The position numbers were made by a program, and so were the translations under genes. Of a DNA stretch of 64,000 nt, positions 1 to 11,993 are shown one piece after another (the stretch's first letter is position 1; each line of letters opens with the position of its first letter). The stretch lies in the NCBI GenBank assembly GCA_036365145.1, contig JAEOAD010000004.1, positions 48,452,001 to 48,516,000 of the forward strand. The letters run 5' to 3'. Under the pieces are notes generated by a model. The model was not told the DNA's origin, did no database searches, and saw only the letters and a program-made list of their open reading frames with translations. The DNA is from Orientallactaga sibirica. Taxonomy: Eukaryota; Chordata; Mammalia; Rodentia; Dipodidae.

Positions 1-177
1 AAGAATTAAAGGTTAATTAATCTAGGCTAGTTTGAGGTTAATAAAATAAAGCCAAAATTTCTGATCACTTGACAATAAAGAGGATTTTCTATCATTATTA
101 TTAACAACACATCCTGAGAAAATGTTTATATTTATACTTTATAAACTACTGTCACACTAACTGCTGCTCTCACAATT

Positions 178-315
178 TATAACCCACATCCCCATGGGGA
201 ACACCAGAAATCCCACTGAGGAAGGCCTTCAGTGGAATGGGGACAGGGAGGACGGAAATGATGGTATCAACACATGATGTGTCCATAAAAAGTATATACT
301 TAATTTTTTTTAAAA
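178..315 (+). mobile_element. L1-like 3' UTR tail fragment
   Basis: The run of CCCCATGGGGA and the phrase GGTATCAACACATGATGTG-TCCATA match, with changes, the tails at 22293-22421 and 39720-39990. These look like rodent L1 3' UTR ends. It is truncated and diverged, and its boundaries are approximate. Confidence 0.55.
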
Positions 316-1117
316 GATGAAAAAATTTACTGTCACAAACAATATTTCATTTGATTCTTAACCTTTCTGGCAAAATAGGTATTTGCTGTTATTCTCATTT
401 TACTGATGAGATAGGGACAGAGAAGCTCTATGCCTGAGTCTTGGAAACAGTCTGGGGAAGAGTGTGACTCAAAGCAATAGTCTTCCTCTTAGCTACACCA
501 CGCCACTTCTCTTTCAGATTCTTTCTGGATTTTCTACTTTTGCACAGTGAGAGGTGTTGATGTTTACAACAGAGTTTGATAGCTAAGATAGAAAAACAGG
601 CACTTATTTTCAAACAACTATTTAAGAATTAACTAAAAGATAAGTCATCAACTGTTCTCCATGGCTTTTGAGAAGATAGTATTTGTAGGAAGAACAAGTG
701 GAACACTGCAGGCACTTGAACTGGTATCTATGTAATAAAGGAGAAACTGCATACATGCACCTAACTCCACAAAGATTTACAGTTACCAACTAAAAACACA
801 GATGTGAAACCACTTAAAAGTATCTAATTTACACAAAGACTTACTGAGCAGCCATTCTGAGCAAGACATTAAGTTAGGTCCTATAATGAGGCTGAACACT
901 CTATGCCAAACTGAAGCTGTAACTTCATAAAATATGGGAAACTGTTAGGAACCTGAGGGACTGCACACAAATGGAGTTTAGGAAAGAGAGATATAGATCA
1001 ATAAAAATGGTAATAACTTCCAGTGATGGACAGGCTTTCTGTGAAAATAACAACAACAACAACAACAAAAACCTGAGTCACTGACTCCCTGACTCCCAAG
1101 TAAAGGCTAAAATGCAG

Positions 1118-1370
1118 ATTTTTTTTTTTTTTTTTTTTTTTTTGGAGAGAGACAGAGAGAGAGGGAGAGGAAGACAGATAGAGATGGGCACGCCAGCAGC
1201 TTCTCAGCTGCTGCGTATAAAATCCAGATGCATGCCCCCCTTGTGGTCAAGTGCTGCATTGCACCCTTGTATCACTTTGCATCTAGCTAAATGTGGGACC
1301 TGGAGATTGGAACTGGCGTTCTTAGGCTTAGGAGGCAGGCACCTTAACTGCTAAGCCATCTCTGCAGCCC
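1118..1370 (-). mobile_element. Long-variant DIP-like SINE
   Basis: On the plus strand it runs from a T-rich tail through GA-rich sequence and CACGCCAGCAGC to CTAAGCCATCTCTGCAGCCC, so the element reads on the minus strand. It carries an extra middle block (GGTCAAGTGCTGCATTGCACC and a GGAGATTGGAACTGG segment) absent from the short DIP copies. A flanking duplication AAAATGCA lies at 1110-1117 and 1371-1378. Confidence 0.85.
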
Positions 1371-3151
1371 AAAATGCAAATATTTTTGAGTCAAAAGAAA
1401 CTAACTAGATACCATTTCCTACAAAAATGAAATAAGAAAGGAAATATTAAGCTAGTACCTTTTCTTGAATGATGGCCATATTATAATGACATATGTATCT
1501 GATGCACCAGTAGCTACTTGTTTGGTGATAGTGGTGTACTATATATTTATTATCTATTATTGGCACTTTGGAATGTTGATTATAAAGCCAAGTCAACTCT
1601 TTCGAAGTATACAATAGATAGACTAAATTTGGTCCTGGTTGTATACAGCACCATGTGTGATAAGTAGGCATGTGGAAGAGGTACAAATATGAAAGCATTT
1701 CTAACTGTATCAACCCTGAACTAAGTTCAAAGATGTCATTCAACAAAGGAAAAGCCAAATTATGTTACTGTATGTTAGAAAAATAACTATAAAACCTATA
1801 AGAGGATTCTTACCCCATTCACTGCAAAGTCTATGATTTAGTAAAACAAGTGAACCAATAAAACACTCGATATAGTTCCCCTTTCCATATGCTTACTCAA
1901 GTCACAAAATTATTCCAGAGGAATGCTGTTACCCAAAATAGGAAATATAGATCAATTATTTTGGCTTCCATTATGAACTTATAATTCTCAGATTTATGTT
2001 TTATGCTGTAAAATGCAAGAAGTGGTGTTTTAGCAGAGTGTACCATCATAAAACCCTGGAAATCCATGATACTACTAAAAAGATTACTTCAGAGTAGCCA
2101 TGTGCTATGATTCTAATACTTTGAACTCAAAATAACACTGTCTTGCTAACTACAATGGAAACCTACATCTAAAGAGCTAACACAACTTTCAAAGAGTCAA
2201 TACAATAAAATTCAGAATCAGAGAAGGCAAGCTTGAAAGCTATAGACAAAAAGGACTAAAGGCATTCATAATGTTTATCTTGACCAAGATGATGGAAAGG
2301 TGAGTCATAGAGGTTTTTCTTGGTTTGTTTTGTTATGAAATATATGCTGGGCTATGATGCAGAGCAGGACTTAGGGTCAGAACTAGGACAAACTGTAAGT
2401 GCTGCTGTATAGAATTAGAGGGGACTGTTTCTAGGGATAGAGAGTCTCCTTCCCCTGGAATTATCCATGCAATGTCTAAATTATTCAATTATAGTCTCTT
2501 CCCAAATCAGATTCTTCTCATCTCTCCATTGTACATAGACCGAGATCCATAAAAGGCCCCAAATGGGCTATTAGTGTGAAAATATGTGCACTGTGAAGAT
2601 GGTCAAGAGAAGCAGCTGCCATTTTAATACCCTCCCTCCAAAACAGACTGGGAGGTTAGCAGTACCAAGTGCTACACACAGTGGATATAAAAGTTGCACT
2701 TCCAAGGGTGAGTCATGTCTTGGGAACAGCATAGTTAGACACTGGCTGGGGTTGTCTATAGTGCAAAGCCATATCAGACAGTGATGTCATCAGAAAGGAA
2801 CAATGCAGAGAGGTCTATTCTGGTGACCTATGTGTGAAGGGATATGTCCCAGATATCTCCTGAACAGATATGATCCCACTTCCTTGAACAGCTTCCAAGC
2901 TTGGCGTGCACGCGCGAGAGAGGCTTGTAAAACCATGTCTCTACTTCCTGGCTTATTAGAATAAAGAGTTCCCCAACAGAACAAATGACTCAATCTTGAT
3001 TAAATACAATTGTTCCAAAAGGCAGAATGGATGAAAGCCAGAAAGCACAAAGGCTAGCGATGAGGACTATGACACAGAAGTTTCCTCCATTAGAATTACA
3101 TGATGAAGATGATCACAAAAGAACCAGCAGCCCATTAAGAAATGGTGTAAG

Positions 3152-3804
3152 CCCATATATTAATGCTGCTCTCACTTTTGGTTAGAGAAGCTTCTCTTTT
3201 CCGACAGTGGCAACCTTGGGATGATTCAGAAGGCACCATGGTGCTGAGAAGAAGTGACAGAGGAGTGCTCAGCACTGAAATGTCTCAAACCTACCTTCCA
3301 AGGCTCAGGGTCCATTGTGGAAGAGGAGGCGGAAAGAATGTAAGAGCCAAAGGAAGAGTAGGACTCCTTACAACATGCTCCTCCAGACACAAAATGGCCT
3401 GGATATCCATGACCTCACAGTGCCTGACACTACCTCACAAGACCATCATAATAGGAGGAAAAGATCATGACATCAAACTGAAAAGAGAGACTGATTGAGA
3501 GGGGGAGGGGATATGACGGAGAGTGAAGTTTCAAAGGGGAAAGTGGGGGGAGGGAGGGAAATAACATGGGATATTGTCTACAATTAAAGAAGTTGTCAAT
3601 AGAGCCGGGCGTGGTGGCACACGCCTTTAATCCCAGCACTCGGGAGGCAGAGGTAGGAGGATCACCGTGAGTTCGAGGCCACCCTGAGACTACATAGTGA
3701 ATTCCAGGTCAGCCTGGGCTAGAGTGAGACCCTACCTCAAAAAAAAAAAAAAAAAAGAAGTTGTCAATAAAAATAAAAATAAATAAAAGATGGAAAAAAA
3801 AAAA
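3152..3804 (+). mobile_element. 5'-truncated L1-type 3' end with target-site duplication
   Basis: A retroposed fragment with an A-rich 3' end (GTCAATAAAAATAAAAATAAAT). It is flanked by a perfect 15-base duplication, AAGAAATGGTGTAAG, at 3137-3151 and 3805-3819. The body matches two longer copies at 52136-53008 and 59052-60047. A B1 SINE is inserted near its 3' end. The L1 3' UTR assignment is by resemblance; the tail and duplication show L1-type retrotransposition directly. Confidence 0.8.
3604..3756 (+). mobile_element. B1 SINE inserted in the L1-type tail
   Basis: A 7SL-derived B1 sequence beginning GCCGGGCGTGGTGGCACACG with an A-rich tail. It is flanked by the duplication AGAAGTTGTCAATA just before it and after the A run. 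The host L1-type sequence resumes at the second copy, so B1 inserted later. Confidence 0.92.
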
Positions 3805-3933
3805 AAAGAAATGGTGTAAGGAATCCTGAATAGCCATACACAGAATTAAATTTGGTCCCTATTTCCTGCCACATATAAAAATTACCTCTGTAGCATAGAC
3901 CTAAGTGTAGGGGTGAAAACTAGGAAACTCTGG

Positions 3934-4171
3934 AGCTGGAGAGATGGCTTAGTGGTTAAGTCACTTTCTGGCAAAGCTAAAAGACCCAGGTTCAATTCCC
4001 TAGTACCCACGTATAGCCAGATGCACAAGGTAGTGCATGTGTCTAGAGTTTGTTTGCAGTGGTAGGAGGCCCTGGAGTGCCCATTCTCTCTCTCTCTCTA
4101 TATATATATCTGCGCCTTTCCCTCTCCCTTTCAAATAAATAAATAAACAAACAAATAAATACATCTAACTA
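3934..4171 (+). mobile_element. DIP-like SINE (short variant)
   Basis: A head like a tRNA (GCTGGAGAGATGGCTTAGTGG as A box region, GGTTCAATTCC as B box), a CT-repeat, then an AAATAAATAAAT tail. Short direct repeats of AAACTCT lie on both sides. Confidence 0.88.
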
Positions 4172-4189
4172 TAAAACTCTAAGGGAGTA

Positions 4190-4400
4190 CTGCAAAGCTG
4201 GCTTCGTGGTTAAGGCACTTGCCAGTGAAGCCTATGGATCCAGGTTCAGTTCTCCAGATCCCATGTAAGTCTAATGCACATGGTGGCATATACATCTGGA
4301 GTTCATTTGCAGTGGCTAGAGGCCCTGGTGTTCCCATTTTCTCTCTCTGTCTCTTTCTCTTTCTCTCTCTCTAATAAATAAATAAAAATAAAATATTTTT
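4190..4400 (+). mobile_element. DIP-like SINE, diverged
   Basis: It follows the previous copy almost directly, in the same orientation. The head has lost the GAGAGATGG part, but GTGGTTAAGGCACTTGCC, GGTTCAGTTC, the CT-rich stretch and the AATAAATAAATA tail are clear. Confidence 0.8.
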
Positions 4401-4788
4401 TAAAACCCTAAGGGAAAGTAGGATTAAATATCATGACCTTAGATTTGGCAGCAATTTCCTATAAATGACACCAGAAACACAAATGAACAAAATTTTAAAA
4501 AGGTAAATTAGATTTCTTTGAAAATCAGAAACCTTTTTATTTCAAAGAATATAATGAAGAAATTGAAAATACAATCCTCAGAAGGGGAGAAAGGTTTGCA
4601 AAAAGTATAACTAATAAGAGACTTAAAATCACATATATAATCCATCATAACAAACTGTCATAAAATTGAAAGACAAATGAGTTACCAATGAATAAAATAT
4701 TTGAAATGCAAATCCAACCACAACAAAATACCAGTGTAGTCTAGAATGAATGCAATCAAAAAACACAGACAAATGTTGTCAAAGATAA

Positions 4789-4972
4789 GGGCTGGAGAGA
4801 TGGTATAACCATTAAGGCACTTGCCTACAAAGCCTACGGACCCAGATTTGATTCCCCAGTACCCACACAAGCCAGATGCACATGATGGCATACACATCTG
4901 GAGGTCATTTGCAGTGATTAGAGGCCATGGTGCATCTGTTCTCTATCTCTCTCTCTCAAGATATTTTTAAAA
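4789..4972 (+). mobile_element. DIP-like SINE
   Basis: GGGCTGGAGAGATGG head, GGACCCAGATTTGATTCC, and a CT-repeat end followed by a short A-rich tail. Confidence 0.82.
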
Positions 4973-5400
4973 AAGAGAAAGTAGAATCCTCATATATTGC
5001 TGGTAGGAATATAAAATGGTGGTGCAACTTTGTGAAAGAACTTAGTAGAGTTTCAGAAAGTTAAATTCAGTTATGTACTCTAGAAGTTCTATTTCTAGGT
5101 ATATGCCTAAGAGAATTAAAAACGTGTATTTATATTAGAACATGTATACAAATATGGAAATAATCCAAAGATTTATCTGATGAATGTAATCATCTGATGA
5201 ATGTAAATAAAGTGTAGCATATGCATACTATATAATATTGCCAGGAACAAGAAGGAATGGATGGAATACTGATACATGCTGGGACACGGATAAACCTTGC
5301 AATCATTAGGTTAACTGAAAAGACCTGGTTACACAAGATCACATACCAAATTAAATTATGTGAAATAGATAATAGATAAAATCAGAGGCAGGAAGTAGGT

Positions 5401-5750
5401 TGTTGCAGTCAGGTTCGCATTGCTGGCAGAAATCACCCGACTAAGAGCAGCTTGTGGGGAAAAAAAAGGTTTATTTTGGCTTACAGGCTCGAGGGGGAAG
5501 CTCTATGATGGCAGGAAAAATGATGGCATGAGCAGAGGGTGGATATCACTCTCTGGTCAGCATAAGGTGGACAACAGCAACAGGAGAGTGTGCCAAACAC
5601 TGGCAAGGGGAAGCTGGTTATAATACCCATAAGCCCGCCCCTAACAATACTTTGTCTCCAGGAGGTGTTAATTCCCAAATTGCCCTCAGCTGGGAACCTA
5701 GCAGTCAGAACACTTAAGTTTATGGGGGACACCTGAATCAAACCACCACA
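5401..5750 (-). repeat. 3' LTR of the MaLR element
   Basis: Terminal copy at the transcript 3' side. It contains AATAAA (as TTTATT on the plus strand near 5471), with the TG...CA ends intact. Confidence 0.9.
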
Positions 5751-6901
5751 TCCCGCCCCTGGCCCCCATAAACTGATAACCATACATTATGTAAAATGCA
5801 ATGCATTCATCCAACTTTAAAAGTCCCCATATTTTTTATCAATCCTAATGATGTTTAAACAATCCCCATACTCCAAGGTCTTTTAACTGAGCCATAGCAC
5901 CAAAAATAATCCCCCAAAAAACCATAATGGCACAGAATAAACATTCACACTGCAAAGGATGGCACTGGGCAAAGCAAAGAAATATTCAACCAAAACAAGA
6001 TTTAAAACAACCAGGGCAAACATCAAACTCTGTAATTCCAATCGAACAACTAGTTAGTGACAAACGCCCAAGTCTGATAATTCTAACCAGCAACAAGTCT
6101 CTGGAGTTCCAATTCCGCCCCTCCAGCTAGGCTACTCACAGTCCTGGAAAACTTCATCTGGGGCTGGCAGCTTTCCTCAGAAGCCGGCATCTCCACTGGG
6201 TCTCCACTGCAACCCACAGTCCATCCTCATGGCCCCATGGGATCTCCATGCAGGCAACCAGCAAACCTGCTTCACACTGCCCATGGCCATTTCCAAAACA
6301 CAAGACCACGTTACAAACTCAATGGCCCTCTCTTTCCTGCATTTCTTATGCTCCACAATACCAGGTAGAGTGCCAATTTGTTAATCCAGGGGAGAATAAA
6401 TCAGACTTTGAAGAACAAGACATCCCTTCAGCATTCAGGCCCCTTCAAAAGAGTCTGCATTCTTCCTGTTGCCCCAGTGCAGGTCAGCTGGCCCAATCTC
6501 AAAGGTTGTAATCTCTCAATTGCAGCTGAATGGGCAGAGTTCACCCAAAGATTTCATTTTTTCTGTTCCATATCCCTCTGCTCACACCAGTTCATTTCTA
6601 CGCAAAGCAACCCTGCACAACTCCTCAGGACAGGAAGCTTCTCACACAAACTGCTAGCCCAGTCCAAGTAAAGCTCTTTCTCACCCTCATGAGCCAAACC
6701 TCACAGTCCATAGTTCTCACTGCATTCAGGTCGTTCAGCTCTGACCAGAACAGTCCATTAAGCTGTACTTACAACACTACAAGGTGTCTCTTAGGCCAAG
6801 GTTTCAAATCATTCCACATTCCTCTTGAAAATCAGCTCCAAAAGGCCAAAGCCACACAGTCAGGTGTCTAGCAGCAATCCCACTCCTTGGTACCACTTTA
6901 C

Positions 6902-7249
6902 TGTTGCAGTCAGGTTCGCATTGCTGGCAGAAATCACCCGACTAAGAGCAGCTTGTGGGAAAAAAAGGTTTATTTTGGCTTACAGGCTCGAGAGGGAAGC
7001 TCCATGATGGCAGGAAAAATGATGGCATGAGCAGAGGGTGGACATCACTCTCTGGTCAACATAAGGTGGACAACAGCAACAGGACAGTATGCCAAACACT
7101 GGCAAGGGGAAGCTGGCTATAATACCCATAAGCCTGCCCCCAACAATACTCTGTCTCCAGGAGGTGTTAATTCCCAAATTGCCATCAGCTGGGAACCTAG
7201 CAGTCAGAACACTTAAGTTTATGGGGGACACCTGAATCAAACCACCACA
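6902..7249 (-). repeat. 5' LTR of the MaLR element
   Basis: Nearly identical to 5401-5750 and in the same orientation, bordering the primer-site-like sequence. It would carry the promoter of the element, and it points in the same direction as CERS6. Confidence 0.9.
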
Positions 7250-7904
7250 TGGGTTAATTTACTGCCAGGGGCTGGTGGGAGAGAAGAATGGGAGTGATAG
7301 CCAGCAGATACAACTTTTAGGGGTGATAAAGATATTCTAAAATTGTAATGATGGTTGTACAATACCATGACTATTCTGTAAACCAGTTAAAAATGAAGGC
7401 ACTAGAACAATGCTTTGCTTTTCATGTGTGTCTTCACAAGAATTATCACTGATGTTATATATTACCACTACATTATTGATATCTCCCTACCCTGATGTCT
7501 TTGTACTATAGGGGTACATGAAGGGTCAGGGTCAGAGACCTGGAGAGTGGTTATGGACCAGATTATGCAAGAATCACTCTGGAAGTCTGAAAACACCACC
7601 CTCCCATTCCAACAAGACCAAATCAATCAGGGGAGGGGAGGTAGAGCTCAATTGTACTTTCAGTTTCTAAGTAAGTCTCACTTACAACTGCATAAGAAAC
7701 ACTAGGTTTTACTGAGATTTCTGTCATTCCAGATCTCAACCTTAGTTTCTAGAAGCACCAACTTATATATATTCTTAGAACGTAGACTTTGCATTTCTTT
7801 GTTTATGGTATAGTTAATTATGTTTTCCTAATTTTGTCCTTTATATTCTTCTGAATGGTATCCATTTCAAGTCATTTCAAATATAGCTATACAGTATGGC
7901 TATT

Positions 7905-8100
7905 CTTTTAAAAAATTATTTACTATTTGGACGTGGGAGGTGAGGCAAGTCTGTAGGGATATTTTGCCACTACAAACAAATGCCAAATTCTTGTGCCATG
8001 TTTTGTGTTTGGCTTTACATGGGTGTTGGGAAATTGAACCCCAGCAGCAGAACTTTGTAAGCAAGTGTCTTTAAGTGTTGAGCAACTCCCTAACCAATTT
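7905..8100 (-). mobile_element. Old DIP-like SINE, diverged
   Basis: GGCTTTACATGGGTGTTGGGAAATTGAACC and the phrase TTGTAAGCAAGTGTCTTTAA are the antisense of the DIP head and middle. The rest is strongly diverged. Confidence 0.6.
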
Positions 8101-8367
8101 GTCTTTTCTTCTTCCTCATTCTTAATAATTTTTTTTCATATCATATCACTTTAAAAAAAAAGGGAAAGACTTACAAAGACTTGTTAACTTTTCAGTGTCA
8201 TAACATGATGAGACTAGTATCATCATTTCTGTTTAATGTATGGAATCTCAGCATAGTAGGTTAATTAAGCAGTAGATGCAGGATTGGAAACCATATATTC
8301 TGGTTTAAATATCCCTGTTAACAACTGGACCATTGTGATATAAATGAATGGTTACAAACAGTCGTTT

Positions 8368-8707
8368 TGTTGGTTTAAATGTAAAATGTCCCCAACAGCC
8401 TCAAGTGTTTGTGATTAAGTTTCCTGCTTAGTATCCAGCTGGTAGGGCTTTTGGATGGTGGAGCCTTGCTAAAAGAGGTGTGTTTTGAGGGATGAACCTT
8501 GGGATTGATTAATCCAGCCTTTCTGAGGGTTAAAAACTGGCTCAAACAATTTCCTTCCTGCTTTGTGTGGATCTGTGATGCTCCAACTTCCAGCGTTGCC
8601 ATGCTGAAACTTTCCCTTGTGGTTGTAAGCCTGAAATAAATTCTTTCTTCCCATAGGATGCTTCTCATCAGGTGTTCTGATCTAGCAATGAGGAGCTAAT
8701 TGCTACA
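8368..8707 (+). repeat. MaLR-type LTR
   Basis: TGTTGGTTTAAATGTAAAATG start, AAGCCTGAAATAAATTC polyadenylation signal and TTGCTACA end, about 340 bases. It is antisense to CERS6. The sequence after it (8708-8880) might be MaLR internal sequence, but I cannot show that. Confidence 0.75.
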
Positions 8708-8880
8708 GTGGTCTTAATAATGTCAATCAAGATGACAGACCCCAGAAAACATGTAGAATCTGATCACCACCAAAGCTGTGGTAGTAGTTATCTTCTGAAA
8801 TTGCAATGTCCATCTGCATGCTGGCAGTATGAATATTGGACAGCTGGTCTAAACTTAGGTGTGTGGTAGTGTGAATACGT

Positions 8881-9060
8881 ATGCATTTCTGTGGTTTGAA
8901 TGTGCAATGCCCCCAAAATAGGCTCATGTGTTTGAACACTTGGCCCCCACCTGGCGGCACTGCGTGGGAAGGTTGTAGATCTTTAGGGGATGGAGTCTCT
9001 CATCAGCAACGCACGCTTGTATGGCAAAACACTTTACCCACTGAGCCATGTCCCCAAACC
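8881..9060 (+). repeat. LTR start fragment, then a SINE end (uncertain)
   Basis: TGTGGTTTGAATGTGCAATG-CCCCC at about 8891 is a MaLR-like LTR beginning, cut off after about 100 bases. It is followed by ACTTTACCCACTGAGCCATG, which resembles the antisense head of a tRNA-type SINE. Confidence 0.45.
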
Positions 9061-9231
9061 CCTAGTTGCCAATTATTTTTCAATGCCGCTAATTATATAT
9101 ATAAAATTACTATGAAGACTATATTATATTTCTACTGGATAGTGTTCTTCCAAAACGAGGTATTATAGCCAACAGAGAAGTATGGAAGGCAAGCCATAGT
9201 TTTAACAGTGTAGCTGTTTTTAAAATATATA

Positions 9232-9310
9232 TGTAGTCTCAGGGTGGCCTCAAACTCATGGCAATCCTCCTACCTCTGCCTCCCAAGTACTGGGATTAAA
9301 GGCATGCACT
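9232..9310 (-). mobile_element. B1 fragment
   Basis: The antisense 5' half of B1: GTCTCAGGGTGGCCTCAAACT through ACTGGGATTAAAGGCATGC. Confidence 0.8.
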
Positions 9311-9669
9311 GGGGAGCATGGATCAAGGATGGAGTAATGAATCATGTGTTCTTAAACGTAGAAATTACAAACATCCCAGTGGTTCATGAGGAAACTCAAA
9401 TAGGAGGAACCCAGAAGATGCTTCTGGGAACTCCAAAGAAATGGGTTGAAAAACAGAAAAGGAATAAAGGGCAGAGGGAATCATTTTGTTTCTCTTTCCA
9501 CCTGAAGAGCATGTTTCTGAAGGAGAAATAAGGCTATGAAATGCTTGTTAGAACTGAATTCTAACGTACCCCTGCCATCCTAGTCTCTACGGGTGCATGT
9601 GTATTTACACACCATGGCACATAATATTTAGCCAATAAAGACCTTTAGTATATTCAGTAAAACTATATA

Positions 9670-9808
9670 TATGGTTTTTCAAGGCAGGGTCTCACTGTAG
9701 CCCAAGCTGATCTGAAATTCACTTTGTGGCCTCAGGGTGGCCTTGAACTCACAGCCATCCTCCTACCTTTGCCTCTCGAGTGCTGGGATTAAAGGTGTGC
9801 ACCACACA
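9670..9808 (-). mobile_element. B1 SINE
   Basis: Antisense B1 running from TTTTTCAAGGCAGGGTCTCAC to GGGATTAAAGGTGTGCACCA, diverged at several positions. Confidence 0.85.
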
Positions 9809-10319
9809 CATATATTCTATCAGGTATAATGCATTATTTGGCCAAAAGAACTTTTCAATATATGTATTTAAACTAGTTTAAGTATAAAGTATTTGTATTA
9901 TTGATGTTCTCCAAATGTTCAAACAGTAATGTATAATCTCTAGCCTCTTTTCCCACGGAATACTGAAAGGACCTGTAAAGACTTTAAACTGCAGAACCTA
10001 GAGCTGACTGAGTACTCAGTACCTAGACCATCCTGATTGCCTAATGAATATCCTATAATCTTCACTAAATACATAAAATATGGCAGTACTTTGGAAGTTA
10101 AAAGTTCCCAGGGGTACAATATGGAAAGGGCAAAGACCAGATAGTTTACCCCGAGTGTGGATGGATGGGTATGGAAGAAGTGGGGACAAATACTTAGAAA
10201 TGAAGAGTCCGAAGTCAGCAAAGACCTCCTAAAATTTGGCTTTGTACTCTCTCTCTCTTCCTTTCTTTTCTCATTCCTTCCTGTATTTTCCCTCCCTCCC
10301 TCTCTCCTTTGCTTGCTTC

Positions 10320-10545
10320 CTTCCTTCTTTCTTACAAGTACTAGGGATAAATGTAGGGTCTCACACATGCTAGGCAAGTGCTCTATACTAAGCTACATCC
10401 TAAGCCCATTTTACTTTATTTTATTTATTTTAGTTTGAGATGAGATCTCACTGTTGCTCAGGTTAGTTTTAAACCTGTGACCCTTCTGCCTCCGTTTCCC
10501 AAGTGGGTGGGGTTATAGGAGTACGTCACCATGCTTCCCTTGGAC
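10320..10545 (-). mobile_element. B4-like composite SINE (B1 part plus tRNA-type part)
   Basis: On the plus strand, a tRNA-SINE-like part (GTACTAGGGATAAATGTAGG to CTAAGCTACATCC) is followed by an antisense B1-like part ending near GTACGTCACCATGC. The same order recurs at 16795-17015, so this is one composite family and not a chance neighbourhood. Confidence 0.65.
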
Positions 10546-11787
10546 TGACCCCTGCACTGTTAAGTACAAACAGTGCCTTAAGCAATGAAGTCACTCCTCA
10601 CCTTCATGGGACTGTTAACATGTCTTTTATGTACTTTTAGATACTTTAGAGAAATATGGGGAAATAGCAAGCACTAAAGGCAGATCATGGAAGACTTAAC
10701 TTCATTTAGAGAAACCCTTCAGTAGATGGCATTTTGAGGCGGAAGAAACAGTACAAAACAGGAAGTGCTAAGTGCTGTGTGGTTTCACTCACAAGAGTCT
10801 GCTAGGCTGGTATGGTATGTGAAAACCAAAGGATGAACTTTTAGAGGGATAGATGCACTTTGTGAAATTAAGTATGAAAATTTACTATAAGATATACAAA
10901 GGTAAATATGACATTGGGAGAGGGAGAGCCTAGGTGGACAGCAGCCCCGTGTATATCAGATCACCACCAGTGCAAGGGGAAAGCCCTTCTCAGAGCTTAT
11001 GTATGCACAGAGTGAGGCGAAGGGGACAAATAACGTGCACTGTTATCTCTCACAGTAGGGGTAGAACATCATGGCTGCAGAACATTTACGAGTAGTAGAA
11101 GAGATTAAAGACATTTTTTGGCAGAAGTGAAGACCTGAAGCTGTACTAGAAATCACATGCTGAACAGTTTTCTACTAGAATCGGGAGGTAAACAGTGTTC
11201 CAAAAAAGCGCTTTTCTGAGAAATGAAAGAAATCACAGATGCCTTAGACTCTGATGAACCCAGAAGTCGGTCTTCCACCCAGGGGAAACACACACATGCA
11301 CACATACATGTACACACTGATTTCACATGTAACTGAAAAATCATTGGGTCAGAAGTTATAAGGACCCAAGTGTTATCCAAAAAGGCATTTTCTGCTGGAC
11401 CTCTAACTCAATACTCGATCAGGGAAAATGACTGGCTTAGAGCAGAGGAATGGAAGAAGAATTTGTAGCCTGTAATTAGAAAAAAATTTTTTTTTTTTTT
11501 TTTTTTACAATACTAGAATTTCCTAGTCTATAAGGAATTTTAAAATAATTTCAAAATTCTAACATAAATACCATTTGTTACTGTTCTTTATATAAAGGTT
11601 TAAATACTAGTAATGCCTATTACATTGTGGCTATTGAAGCAAGATCAAAATAAAGATCATGCAGGCAGCAGTATCACTTCCTATACATGCCTCAGAAGGA
11701 TTTTAGTCATTACATGTACAATTATAATGGCAATGGGTACCAATTTACTTTCTGTAAACACAAGATTTTCCTTCATAAGTTGCTTTT

Positions 11788-11993
11788 TTATAATTTATTT
11801 TTATTTATTTATTTATTAGAAACAGAGAGAGAGAGAATGGGCATGCCAGGGCCTCTAGCCACTGCAAACGAACTCCAGACGCATGCACCACCATGTGCAT
11901 CTGGCTTACGTGGGTACTGAGGAACTGAGCCTTGAACCAGGGTGCTTAGGCTTCACAGGCAAGTGCTTAACTGCTATGCCATTTCTCCAGTCC
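11788..11993 (-). mobile_element. DIP-like SINE
   Basis: Antisense short variant: ATTTATTTATTTATT tail complement, GGGCATGCCAGGGCCTC, and an end CTATGCCATTTCTCCAGTC. It is flanked by CATAAGTTGCTTTT and CATAAGGTGCTTTT (13 of 14 match). Confidence 0.9.

Larger units (their letters stand above)
5401..7249 (-). mobile_element. Complete non-coding ERVL-MaLR element with two LTRs
   Basis: Two 350-base direct repeats (5401-5750 and 6902-7249) flank an internal part of 1151 bases. On the minus strand each LTR begins TGTGGTGGTTTGATTCAGG, holds an AATAAA signal and ends GCAACA. Next to the 5' LTR the minus strand reads GGTACCAAGGAGTGGG, the MaLR-type internal start (ERVL leucine-tRNA primer site region). 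Next to the 3' LTR is a purine tract GGGGGCCAGGGGCGGGA. Five-base flanks TAGGT and TGGGT form a near-perfect target duplication. The LTRs differ at roughly a dozen positions by eye. No gag, pol or env frame is present, as is usual for MaLRs. Confidence 0.9.

Noticed and set aside
3163..3498. Open frame with copies at 52680 and 59676
   Set aside because: Repetition comes from the shared L1-type 3' end and not from a gene family.
3934..4171. A tRNA gene, suggested by A-box and B-box-like sequences in the DIP heads
   Set aside because: No full cloverleaf can be made and the sequence continues into the SINE body; these are tRNA-derived SINE promoters.
9940..10377. 145-codon open frame on the minus strand
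   Set aside because: Part of it is the antisense of a pyrimidine-rich tract and SINE sequence (KEGSKQRREGGREN); no protein family is recognisable.
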